Assembly: GCA_008828725.1 (NCBI GenBank)
Contig: MEHQ01000078.1
Span: 62,001-126,000 of the forward strand
Direction of reading: 5' to 3'
DNA length: 64,000 nt
Source: Saccharina japonica
Lineage: Eukaryota > Sar > Phaeophyceae > Laminariales > Laminariaceae
Of the stretch, positions 10,260 to 21,309 are shown one piece after another (positions within the stretch are counted from its first letter, which is position 1; each line of letters opens with the position of its first letter). Made by a program: the position numbers and the translations under genes. Below the pieces are notes generated by a model. The model was not told the DNA's origin. It saw nothing but the letters and a program-made list of their open reading frames with translations, and did not search any database.

Positions 10260-13200
10260 GTGGACTTGACACTGAGTGCCACAGAGAGAGACGAGGTGGA
10301 CCTCTCTTGGGACTGGCGTAGCACGATTCCGCAACCGTATGCGCTATGTGGGGTCTGCGGCAGGACAATAGAAGACGACGAGAGGTTCTCTTTCTCTGGC
10401 TGGCTCGTCCACAGGAGATGTGCCGTTGAAAGCGCAGAGGGGGCAGAAAATAGGGGAGACGACCGGTTTGGGGTGGCCATTCGGGGAGGGACAGGACCGC
10501 CGCATCGGAGAACGTTCCTCCTCACGGAAATTCTGCCGAGGATCCATCTGAGGTACGACCGCGCTTCCGATCGGGGAGCCTATCAACAACGTCAGTTGGA
10601 AATGCTATGGCGATCAGCGAGTTCGGGTGCGGAGGAGGTCGCGAGCCAGGACGAAGGCCGCCACCAAGTGCAAGGGGGAAGGGGAGGTGACGTCGAAGCA
10701 GAGTGCACCTATTGCGGTCAGGTTTTGGATGACTCTGCTGGAGAGTCGGGGGGCAGCCACGTGCGAGTACCAATCCCGTGCGTTCACGGAGGGTCTGTAC
10801 GTGCACGTTGCATGCTGGACCGGGCGGAGCGCATTACGAGAGGGCATGCCGACCCGAGGTCCTGCATAGTGTGCCAGTCGTCGTGGCCGGAGGGAAGCAG
10901 GCCTCCCCACCCAGCAGAACTTGCTAGAGGGCTGCCCATAGTACCAATCCCGTGCGTTCACGGAGGGTCTGTACGTGCACGTTGCATGCTGGACCGGGCG
11001 GAGCGCATTGCGAGAGGGCATGCCGACCCGAGGTCCTGCATAGTGTGCCAGTCGTCGTGGCTGGAGGGAAGCAGGCCTCCCCACCCAGCAGAACTTGCTA
11101 GAGGGCTGCCCATGTCCGAGCAGGGGGGGAGGTGGGCGGCGGTGAGTGGTGCCTTGCAGTTCGCCGCCCTACTTGAGCGGGGTGACCTCGGCACGGGGTC
11201 GGCCAGTTACGTGACGACCGGGGTTCACAGCACGTTCGAGCACATGGTGAGAGCCCTGGGGAGGAGCCCAACCTCTTCGTTCGTGCTGTGCTCCCTTTTC
11301 AGCGATGCGCTGGATCTACCTCAGCAAACCTACCTCGATTTCCCCCGTACGAGGGAATGGGAAGCGGCGGCCGCCCACTACCGTACGCTGTTCGCCGCGT
11401 ACGGCATCCGACGTCAGGACATCTTACTCCCACTCCCAAACCGGAGGCTCTACATTGGGCCTCATGTCCAAGAGTATTTGGCGGGCCTTGACGCCGAATG
11501 GGAGGAACGCCTGACGAGGTGGACCCTCGGTGTCCAAAGGGCGTTGGAGGCAGGTGACGCACTGCCTCCTTTTCCGACGGCGGTGGTGGCCCCACCGGAG
11601 CAAACGGGCTCGGCGCGGGGGGACGAGCGGTTACCAAGGGGGCAGCTTGAAGAGAGAGGCGCCGCTCCGGGCCCCACAGAGAGCCGGGAGATCACAAGGG
11701 ACACCACGCTAATAATAGTAAGCCTATGTATCTATTGCGGGGTGGACATACGAAACACATAGAGGAATCCGGAAGTCGATCATCTGAGGACAACCATCAC
11801 TTGTGACCATGACCACAGAGGGTGGGTACACGCCGGCTGCATGCTGGATCGGGCGGAACGCCTCGCATGTGGGCATACAGACCCGCGGCCATGCGTCGAG
11901 TGTGGCTCTGAATGGCCAATAAGAACCCGACCTCCCCATCCGGCAGATTTAGCGGAGGATCTACCCAGACCACGGCCGGGGGGAAGGTGGCCGGCAGTGG
12001 GAGGTGCCCTGCAGTTCGCCGAACTCCTTGAGGAGGAGGGACCCCGGCTGGTACCGGCCAGTTATGTGACGACTGGTCATCACCACACTTTCGAGCACAT
12101 GGTGATGACCCATGGAATGAACCCATCCTCTTCGTTCCTGTTGTGCTCCCTGTTCAGCGATGCCCTGGGCATGCCCCGAGCGGCTTACCTCGAGTTCCCC
12201 CGCCCGAGGGAATGGCAAGCGGCCGCCGCCGACTACCGTGAGCGTTTCGCCGCGTACGCCATCCGACCACGGGATATCATGCTCCGACTCCCAAACCGGA
12301 GGATCTACATATCACCTCACGTCCAAGAGTTTCTGGCAGGCCTCCACGCCGAATGGGAGGAACGCCTGACTAGGTGGACCCTCGGGGTCCGAAATGCATT
12401 GGAGACAGGTGACGTGGTGCCTCCTTTTCCGACGGCGGTGGCAGACGCACCAGGAGGGTCGGGCCAGGCACTGGAGAGCGAGACGTTAATAAGGGGGCAG
12501 AGCGACCAGGGTGGCACTACTGGAAATACCATAGAGAACCGTCAGGCCGAGGGGATCAGGGATGCTACGTCAGCAGGACAAGTGGAGATTCCCCGGACAA
12601 CATCCAGCACAGCCCTGACTAGGTGCACCCTCGGGGTACTAAACGTGCGGGAAGCAGGTGATGAGCTACCTTCTCTTCCGACGGCGGGGTGGACCCCCGG
12701 GGCCCAAAACACGTTGAAGGCAGGGGACGATTTGCCTCCTTTTCCGACGACGGCGGTATCCACAACGGAGGAAACGGTCCCGGCGGCGGAGAGCGGTCCG
12801 CAAGCTGGGAGGCAGGTGGAGCAGGGAAGCGCCGCTGGGAGTGCCGTAGAAGGCCGTCGGGGTAGGGAGGCCGCGCTAGCGGGACAAGTGGAGATCCCCC
12901 AGGCACGGCCCAGTACCGCCTCGGCAACATTAGCAACGGCAACGTCCCCTCGGTTAGCTGGAAGCTCATCGCCTTCATGCGAAGGCCGCCAAGGTGGAAT
13001 GGGGGAAAATATTGGAGGTTCCTGTCCAAGTGCTGCGCTGCCTCTGCCTCCGGCGGCGGGGACGACACCACCGGGAGGAGAAACTTTGGCGTCGCGGGAA
13101 AGGGGACAGGTGGATCAGGGAAATGCTGCTGTAGTAGCCATGGCAAACCTCCAATCAGCAAGAGACAGGGATGTCACGCCGTCGGGAAGCTCGGAGGTCC

Positions 13201-13721
13201 CCCCGACACCGCCCAGCGCCATCCCAGCAACACCTGGGGATACTTACTCTGAACCTGGTAGCGCAGCCGGGGAGGGGGGGGGCACAAGAGGCGGACGAGG
13301 CCGACTGCGTGGGTTTGGGAGGGGGTCACGAGCGGCAAGCACTGGGAGAGGGGCCGTCACGAACCGGGGAATAATCCCTCGACTCGGGGGTAGTGAGCCA
13401 CCCCTGACTCCTGAACCGAGAGGGGGCAGCGCGCCGACCTCGGCTCCTGGGTCGAGAGTGGGCAGCGAGCTTCCCTCGGCTCCTGGATCGAGAGAGGGCG
13501 GTGGCGAAGAGAGAGAGCTCCCCAGGGAAGGAGGAGGCAGCGAGGGAGGAGGACAAGCATCGGGGAGCGGAGGGCGACTCCGTGCATTCATTGGCGCCAG
13601 CCAAGACGGTGTGATGTGCGGGGGGTGCCGAGCGGCAGTTGCTCGGGGGCACAGAGTGGTAGGGCTGCCGTGTGGAAACCAGCATGTTATGCACGCGCGG
13701 TATGTGGTAGAAGCTATCTAA
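10251..13721 (+). pseudogene. Retrotransposon ORF1 with RING-like fingers, one internal stop
   Basis: One reading frame runs from after the stop at 10248 to the TAA at 13719, interrupted only by a TAG at 11760. The frame has no ATG at its beginning; the first plausible start is a GTG at 10260, so the N-terminus may be missing. Cys/His clusters resemble RING or treble-clef fingers: CGVCGRT...HRRC near 10350, CTYCGQ...PCVHGG...RC...CIVCQ near 10705-10880, and a third split by the TAG (CIYCGVD before it, CDHDHRGWVHAGC and CVECG after it). A ~140-residue core follows each finger (GALQFA, SYVTTG, FEHMV, LCSLFSDAL, PNRR.YI.PHVQE.LAGL), so the module is duplicated. Residues after ~12420 are Pro/Thr/Gly-rich and end in a further CGGC...CGNQH finger. 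The core family is not recognised. Confidence 0.7.
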
Positions 13722-16700
13722 AGGGGTGGGTCACACGCACGACTCACGTGCGCTACACGTGGGTGCACAGCCCGCCATGGGAGACGAGAATCACTGGAGG
13801 TAGCAGTTCAGGATGATCCTGGACTCCAAGTTACGGTCGCAGGACGTGGAGGAAGGCCGGACAACAACTGCGATGAACGGAGGGAAGAGTTATGCTACCC
13901 TTGGGACCAAAATTCGGTAGGAATAGCAGGTCCACTCGATGACGTTTCTCTTGAACATCTCAAACAACGTTTCATCACCGTTGTTAAGGTGCAGCCGGGG
14001 CTAGCTACTGCCCACGCCAAGCTTCTCACCCACGTGCTTGGTCTCCTAAACCACGCCCTCGGAGCGCATCGGCCAAACAGGCACTCCGAGACGCCGAGTT
14101 CGCTCCTGAGGGCCATCAAACTGTGGTACATCGTGCCAGCACTGCTACACTCGCAGGACAGCCGCGTGAAGCGACGCGAGAGATTGGCGTCTGTCGAACG
14201 TGGCGATATCACCCTTATTCTCCCGTGGTTAATGGAGTACACCAGCCGAGCATCGACACGGCTCAGGGGCCCAACCTACGAAGCCACAGACGCGGCCAAG
14301 TGCGAGAGAGCGTCGTCAGCCTGTCGCCACCCGAGCGGGGTGTCAGTGGCAGCACGTGGTCTTCTCGCGGAACCGCGCGCGCCCGACGACGAGGTGACAT
14401 GGGAACGGATGAAAGCAAATTCCCGGGGGAAGACCGTGCTTCCGTCTCCGGGTCAGCTGCGGCAGTGGTGGCAGCAAGCTCCACGGAACCGGAGGGAGGG
14501 AGTATTCCCAACTGGCGTCCGGACAAGGAATTCGATCCGCAGGTGGCCCTCGACGTCATCAGCTCCCGAAATGCGCTACCAGGCGCGGGGACTGACAGTC
14601 TACGCTTCTCACACCTGCAGTCGATCATCAGGACCGGCTTCGGTCGCGAGAAGTTCGGAGCTAGCATCGAGGCCTTCTGGAGGCGGATCTTCGACGACCC
14701 CGGTGCATTTCCGCCGAAATTATGGCAGCTCTCCTTGCAGTCCAACCTCACTGCCTTGGGGGGGAAATGCCGCCCCGTATGTGTAGGTATGACGTGGAGA
14801 CGTCTTCTCGCAGCCGGGACTATGCGGCAGTGCCGGCCACGGCTGGAAGAGATTAATCGTGAGGCAAGGCAGTTTGGGGTAGGGGTTCGAGGGGGGGTGG
14901 AGCAGGTAGCTCTACACTCCTGGGTGCACCATGAGGCAAGACACTGGCTCATCCTAACCGACTGTTCCAACGCCTTCAATACGGTGAAGCGGACGGCAGT
15001 ACTTGCCGAGGCGGCCACTTGCGTGCCCGCGCTCGCGCCGCTCATCGCAAAATGCGACGGCGAGAGGCCCGCCCCTGTGTTCTTCCAAATGGATTCGGGG
15101 GAGCGGCGAAAGGTCGAATGTTCCAGCGGAGTGCAGCAAGGGGACGCCATGGGCCCGGCGCTGTTCTGCATGCCATTGCTGCCAGTACTGAAGCGGGTCC
15201 GCGAGGAGTTCGAACCCAGTGGTGTTGAAGCCTTCGCCTACCTCGACGACATCAGCATCGGTATGTCAGAGATCACACCGAACACTGTGAGAGTAGTGCC
15301 CTTTCTCCAACACGAGCTGTGCGAAATAGGCATCACCATTAACCAGTCGCTTTGCCTCCATAAGGGTATGTGCCTACGCCGGAAGATATTGCACTTCTGG
15401 GGGGCATCGGTGTTCGCATTGCGGAAGGGGGTGGGGTAAAGGTGGTTGGCGTGCCCATAGGCAACGATGCATTCGCGGTGAACAGTGCCGTGGAAATAGT
15501 CCGAGATGGGGGGGCAGAGCAACTCGCACGCATCCTGCCGCGTATGCCGGACAAACAGTCGGCGAACCTCATCGCCACCAGCTCAATGGTACAGCGGACC
15601 TCCTACATTGAGCGGGTAATGGACCCGGAGCTGTCACTACCCGCGTGTCAGCGGGCAGACACTAGCGCGATGTGGATGCTAGAGCGCCTTCTCGAGATTC
15701 CAGGGACAACAGATGAATCGTCGTTCTTTGCGGACGGATGCCCGGCGGACCGGTTGACGCTACAGCCCCACCAGAGAGCGCAGGCGAGCCTCTCCACGGG
15801 GGCCGGGGGGTTTGGACTGTCGTCGGCTGAATCAAGGAGAATATCAGCGTCCGTCGGGAGCTTAGTGGCGACGGGGCCAGAGGTCCTTGCTGACCTCTCC
15901 GGTCCATTGGGAGAAAGAGTCCGAAGGGAGTTGCCCAATTCGGACCTCGTCCGCCGCATATGGAGTAGCGTCAGGGACCTTCGCGACATCCATGGGGTAT
16001 CGGAGGACGCAATGATGGCGAACGTGGTCCCCGAAAGCTGGCGGAACAGGGCGTTCCGTACGAATGACGATGGAGTAGCAGAGCAGTCTGATGTGGAGGT
16101 ACTACCGGCACATGACGCCCAAACGATCAGCTCCCACAAGGCGCAGCACAAGCTGGGGCAGCAGGTGAACCGGGTACGGTACCAACGGTACGTTGCTTCC
16201 CTGGACCACCTCCCCGAGGCAGCAGGCCCGTCGGATCCGAACGACGTGTTCATGGGAATCGAACCGAGAGATCTTGCCAAGGCTCGGCAACGGAGCCTAT
16301 CGGGACCAGGCGCTGTCGCCTGTTTGAGGGCAAGGCCTGTGGACCGGGCACGAATCATACCGGCTTCAGAGTTCGTGTCTATGGGACGGCGCTTCCTGGG
16401 AATGGAGGAGCCCCTAGCGGTGAGATGCCCCTGCTGCGAAGCGACGGATGTCAACACGCGCCACGCGCGCACATGCCACCGAGCAGGCGCGCAGGTAAAC
16501 CAGCATCAGCCGCTAGTCCACGCGCTGTCCCGCACCTTCAAGCGGCTGTCCATCCGCCATCAAGTGGCAAGCGGAGCGCCCTTCAACGCCGACAGGAACC
16601 TCCGCATGGATATAGTGATAAAGAGGGGAGGCCTCCGAGACGCTACAACGTCAGAGTACCGCAACAAGGCGATACTCCTCGACATCACGCATGCAGACCC

Positions 16701-16977
16701 CCAAGCGAGGGTCCACATGCGGGCTGGCAGCGCTGATCGAGACGGATCAGCTGCCTCCACTTCTGAAGCGCGAAAGCGCAACCACTACGCTCGTGCAGGA
16801 CAGGTGTCCTTCGATGAGCGCAGCCATAAACTTGTCACCCTCGCGGTCGAAAGCTTTGGACGCCTCGGGAAGGAAGGTAGCGAGCTCATCGACCAGCTGG
16901 CGGTGAGCATCGTCGGAGGAACGGACGGGGGGGTGTCTCGCTTGATACAAGGCAACAGGGTGGCATCCGTAGGTTAA
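13722..16977 (+). pseudogene. Reverse transcriptase and restriction-like endonuclease, frameshifted
   Basis: The N-terminal part stays in the ORF1 frame to about 14420, then the reading shifts by one. The reverse transcriptase motifs are clear: LILTDCSNAFNTV (motif A, Asp at 14960), SGVQQGDAMGPALF (motif B, about 15128) and AYLDD (motif C, about 15236). Near 15350 another shift and a TAA (in a PP-stop-GYVPTPE context) break the chain. The last part, 15370-16977, holds a knuckle CPCCEATDVNTRHARTCH (about 16426-16480) and a nuclease-like region with MDIVIKRG and AILLDITHAD (about 16605-16700), then LAVESFGRLG near the end. The family activity would be target-primed reverse transcription; this copy cannot make a full protein without repair of the breaks. 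Confidence 0.8.
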
Positions 16978-17200
16978 CAGGGTGAACAGCACCACTTTCT
17001 CCTCAGATGTCATACTTGCGACTCGGTAACCCACCCAGGCTCGCGTGATCTCAACCCTCGCCCGAGGTGCACCATCGCTACAAAGCTTCCGTCCCTGCGG
17101 AGACCGGCACGGCCGCACAGGGTGACGAGCAGAAGGGAGGAGGAGGGAGGATTAGCTTCCATGGCGTGGGTGGAATGTAGATCGGTCCCCGAGAGATAAG

Positions 17201-18187
17201 AAGTGGAAGTCACGGCGACCGGATTATACCAGAAAGTACTGATGCATATATATAGCAGGTACAATAATGTCGGTAAAAGGGTGAGATTATATTCTCATTT
17301 AGACGGTACACGCAGAGGAGCAGGAGAAGTTGTCCTGAATTGAGAGTGGTGGTAGGTGGAGCGGAAGAGTGCTGCTGTCCAAGCTTTTTCCTCATAACTA
17401 ATCTAATAAAACTATCCCCTGCACATTGTCGCGCAAGACACAATAAGAATCATATACATAAAATGGGCATAGACAATAATATACTACTCTATAGCTTAGT
17501 TTTAATTAACTCTTAATTTCATCCACACCTCACACTCCCACACTACCTACGTTCTTTTAGGAAGTCGTCTGTGAATTTTCGAAATTAGGGTATAGAGCGC
17601 CGGCGTTCTTATAGAATAATTTGCGTATACTATTCTTACATGCATTGATCAGACATCATCAATTAATTTTTGATCACAGGAGGGCAGAATTTACTAGCCC
17701 CTGGTTTTCGCCTTGATATATAGAGAGAAGAGAGGTAGGGGAGACGCTCACGCAAGTAGACAAAATGCATCATAGCAGACGTACATAGTAAGCACGCGCG
17801 CTCTCACTCTCACGCACTCTCTCTCGCTGAGGCGTGCTTAACAGATAGAGTGCCCGAGCCACTAATCTTTTGCCGCTGTAAAACGTATTCCTAGAACAGA
17901 CAGGGGGGGGGGGGCGAGCGGACGAGGTTCAAGGTGGGCAGGGCAAAGGCGGGAGGACGATGGGGGAGGAAGGGGAAGATACATACTTGAGGCACCGCAA
18001 ACTCTCCTTTCCTTTCTGTATCAAGTCATTGTTTTTTAACCGTAGCAAGTATTAAACCGCATCACACCGCTCTGAAACCGTGGCACACCTTTCGTAAAAC
18101 CGTGGCACGCCTCACCCAAACCGCATCAATCACGCTTATCTCAAACGGTGGCACTTCGGTCTTAACCCGTAGCACGCATATCGTTAA
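17201..18187. other. Intergenic, degenerate short repeats at right
   Basis: No gene is seen. Alternating CT/CA-rich stretches and a 13-base G run at about 17905 occur. From about 18040 to 18180 there are diverged ~30-bp units built on AAACCGTGGCAC and CCGCATCA. Confidence 0.5.
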
Positions 18188-19019
18188 GGGCCCATCTTAA
18201 CGAAGACAGCAAAAATTCAATTTGGAAAATAAAATCCTATTTGAATGTGATTTCGCAAAAAAAAAGTGGTTTGCGTCCTATGGGGAATAGTGAATTGCTC
18301 GTTCAAATATTTATGAAATCGAAAAAACGCAGCATGCGTCACAGCGCCCAGGTGAAAAAAATCGACGAGAGGAGACGAGAGGGAAAGCATGCGTCGACGC
18401 GTGCGCGCCGCCGCCAGCATACTTTTGCCTTTGACCGCCCAGGCTAGGAAGCTATCGCTCTCAGGGTCTCCTGGGTGGGCGTAGGGATCCCTGGAACGCC
18501 ACGGGCGAGATAGGGGCGGCGATATGTGTTATCGAAGTCTTGAGCGTATCATGCTGTTTTTGGGTCGATCGCTCGGTTTTTGATCGGGTTGGAGCATCGA
18601 GCTGGTTGAAAAGTTGGGATTGCGACCGCCATGATTGGTTTTGAGGCGCCACCGCCGGGGTACGCTGTGCTATTGTCTATAGGCGTGGGCGCGGCTGTTG
18701 TCCCGGTGGCCTCGGGTTGTGGTTCACGTGTTGTCGCCTCGGTCGTGGTCATCGATGCCACCAAGAAATGACCAGATTGTACCGGGGGCGTTTGCCCACC
18801 GTGGACATGCCGGTCCAAGTCGGGCCAACTCCTCAATTTGATTTGAATTCTTTGGAAAAGAAGGTCCTGGGACCTTCTTGGTTTTTTCGTCCAATTCAAA
18901 TTGATTAGACCCCAAGATCCTAATCTTTGATGCTGGTGCGTGTGTTGACCAATTAAAAGCGTATTTGAATTTTATTTTTTCCAAATTGAATTTATTTCAT
19001 ACTCGTTAATATGGCTCCT
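18188..19019. mobile_element. Harbinger-like GGGCCC transposon, ~830 bp
   Basis: The left end GGGCCCATCTTAACGAAGAC and the subterminal ATTCAATTTGGAAAA are mirrored at the right by TTTTCCAAATTGAATTTA and ACTCGTTAATATGGCTCC. The flank is TTAA/TAA. The interior is shared with 55512-56145 and 50433-51562 (for example ATCATGGCGGTCGCAA in one orientation and GAGCGATAGCTTCCTAG). The minus strand has short open frames with ASMTTTEATTREPQ but shifts between copies, so coding is unproven. Harbinger assignment rests on the GGG...CCC ends and TWA duplications of the relatives. Confidence 0.7.
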
Positions 19020-19101
19020 TAACCCAAAATCGGCGGTTTTTCATTCTTGTGTTGGGATTTTTTTCATTTTATACTGAAGAGACCAGCATGGGATGGTTCA
19101 T

Positions 19102-19250
19102 CAGGTAGCACTTTTGGTTCTCCCTCCAAAATCGGTTTTTGACTTAGTATTTGTACAGGTTACTTAGTATTAGCGTAGGCCTCTCCTCAAGTGAGGAAGA
19201 AGCCTCTCAGAAAAAAAAAATGGTGCACCTTTACCTTAAGGTAGCTCTTT
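19102..19250. mobile_element. GTAGAGGT-type MITE relic
   Basis: GGTAGCACTTTTGGTT at left and GGTGCACCTTTACCTTAAGG at right enclose a CTCCTCAAGTGAGGA hairpin. The same layout occurs at 27222-27340 and, better preserved, at 26364-26604. Confidence 0.5.
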
Positions 19251-19879
19251 TTTTTATTTCTGTATTGGTTTTCTTTTTTCGGAGTGAAATGTCTCTGAGT
19301 GATCAACGTTGAATCATGCTATTATTATATGTACGCATCGTCTAAAATGGCAAAGATAATAATATCAATAATAACTATATACTTATTCAATTTGCCATCT
19401 GGTAATTACTGTGTAGCGCGCGGTGAGTGTCCATACAACCGAAAACATAATGAAAAGCAAAAAAAGCAAAAGCGTGACGCGATTTATCCAACAACCAAAA
19501 AATACGAAAACTATTAATAGATGCACCTGCCTGTTCTCCTGACCCTCTATACCCCCTCCATCTGCAAGGACCAAGCCCTACTCCTTACCAAACACTGCCT
19601 GCCGAAGAAGCATCAAATGACAACCCGCTGTCCATACAGGCTGGTTCAAGTATACCGCGGAAAATTCACTCAGTGGCCAATGTCCACGCCGTTTTTTGGA
19701 GATAGACCCTGAAATTTGGCACACGTGTTTTATGCGCCCTACCCGAGACTTTCACGGATGGGGTGTGTGTGTTTTTTTTCCCGTCAGATATCGTTTGTTT
19801 TGTACTTTTTTGGGAAATTTGGGTCAATTTCGGTCTTAACCCTTATAGGGCTGGAGTCCCGTTTGGGGGACAACTTTCT

Positions 19880-19938
19880 TAGATCATACGGATCATGCAG
19901 ATCATACAGATCATACAGATCATACAGATCATACAGAT
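19880..19938. repeat. 10-bp GATCATACA tandem repeat
   Basis: Six units of AGATCATACA. The same 10-mer builds a longer array inside the RSP3 intron at 30563-30790. Confidence 0.85.
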
Positions 19939-19944
19939 CGGGGG

Positions 19945-20115
19945 TATATCATGAAGCGGGAATAATTTATCCATAGGATTTGTCCGAGATCATGAAGCGG
20001 GAATCATTTATCCATAGGATTTTTTCCGAGACCATGAAGCGGGAATCATTTATCCATAGGATTTGTCCGAGATCATGAAGCGGGAATCATTCATCCATAG
20101 GATTTGTCCGAGATG
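19945..20115. repeat. ~42-bp tandem repeat, four copies
   Basis: Units begin ATCATGAAGCGGGAAT and continue with CATTTATCCATAGGATTT and GTCCGAG. They are nearly identical, so the array is young. Confidence 0.9.
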
Positions 20116-20970
20116 TGTATCTGTTCAGAAACAGGCACAACAACTAAAAGACTGAAAGTCGTCTGCCGAGCTGCCGAAAATTGTTCTTGTTTTTCCCGAT
20201 ATTGGGTTTAAATGCCGACCACCTTGTACATGTTTTGTTGTTCCGGTCTGGAATCGGTGAAAAATTGCGGCGCGCGCATCGCCCCGCCCTGCATAAGGCG
20301 ACCCCCCCCCCCGCCCCGCCGGCGAAATTGAACTATGGGAAATAAAAGTGGCCCGTGCGCGCCGGGCCCTCGATTTCTACATATATATAAAACCGTGACC
20401 TTAACTCAACTGCCGAATTTTTCTTTTTTTGTGTGTTTGCGTTTTTAGTGTGAAAGAACCCTATCGACAGCCGCCTATATACGTATTGGTAAAGTCAATT
20501 AACTGAAGAAGGTGTTTCAGCCGGTCGCGCGCAAATACAAAAAAAAAAAACTAAACACCAGATCTCCGGTGGGGGTTTTAATTGTTTAGAGAAACGATCA
20601 CAATCAATCGTGTTTCCCCCCCCCCCACAGACTGGAACTTCCGAGAGTGCTTGAACTTCATCTTTATTGTTCCGGTCTGTGAAATGATAAGCCGTTACGG
20701 AGGTGCCATGATAATGATGATGACGATGGTGAGGATGATGATGATGATTATGATAATGATGATGATCTCACATTATGTTTAAGTGTTTCAGTGATTTTCT
20801 TCTTTCGGGGGTGGAATGTTTTTGAGTGATCAACGCTGAAGCTTACACTACACGTTAATAATAATATTGTGTAGCCCATGGTTCCAAAAGCCAAAAGGAC
20901 CCGGGCGGTGAAAAACAAAAACGAAAATAAATGTGCCCGGCCTTTGGCTAACTTTCCTGTCTACTGTCTA
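20116..20970. other. Intergenic, nothing recognised apart from a GAT tract
   Basis: A GATGAT microsatellite is at about 20707-20768. No gene is supported. Confidence 0.5.
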
Positions 20971-20974
20971 TTTT

Positions 20975-21275
20975 TTTTATTTTTTTTTATCCATCCCATT
21001 TATTATCTTCGCACTTCCGTCTCTCCCTCCCTAGTCGTAACTCAGATCCGGGGTCACAAAGTAGGCTCCTCTCCCTCATCCCCCACTACGGTTCTTGCCT
21101 TGCTTTTTATCGCGCAGAGGGTTCAGCCTTCCCAACGCTCGTCGACTTTCATCGAATTTTGCTAACTCACGCTCTCGCGCTTTCTGCTAGTCAAGATTAG
21201 CGAGAAAAAGTGCCCAAGAGTATGCACTCGGCGGGGCTCGAACTCGCTAGACATCCCCCGACCCCCGACACGGCC
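20975..21275 (-). mobile_element. tRNA-derived SINE, minus strand
   Basis: The reverse complement gives the family tail, core and GAGAGCGTGAGTTAGCAAAA start. A head remnant with a B-box-like CGAGCCCCGCCGAGTGCAT sits at its right end. It is most similar to the copy at 5968-6290. Confidence 0.8.
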
Positions 21276-21309
21276 TGCTAAAGAACAAAGGTGATACGAC
21301 TATAGACTA

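Larger units (their letters stand above)
10251..17200 (+). mobile_element. Decayed non-LTR retrotransposon, R2-like architecture
   Basis: The order is a RING-like ORF1 region (10251-13721), a linker and reverse transcriptase (13722-15369), then a C-terminal zinc knuckle and restriction-like endonuclease (to 16977), with about 200 bp of 3' sequence. Long terminal repeats, integrase and protease are absent. A C-terminal knuckle plus PD-(D/E)XK-type nuclease is the plan of the R2/early-branching non-LTR clades. The element is dead: it has in-frame stops at 11760 and 13719 and frameshifts near 14420 and 15350. The boundaries are approximate, and no target duplication was found. The 5' end abuts a SINE tail and is probably truncated. 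Confidence 0.8.
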
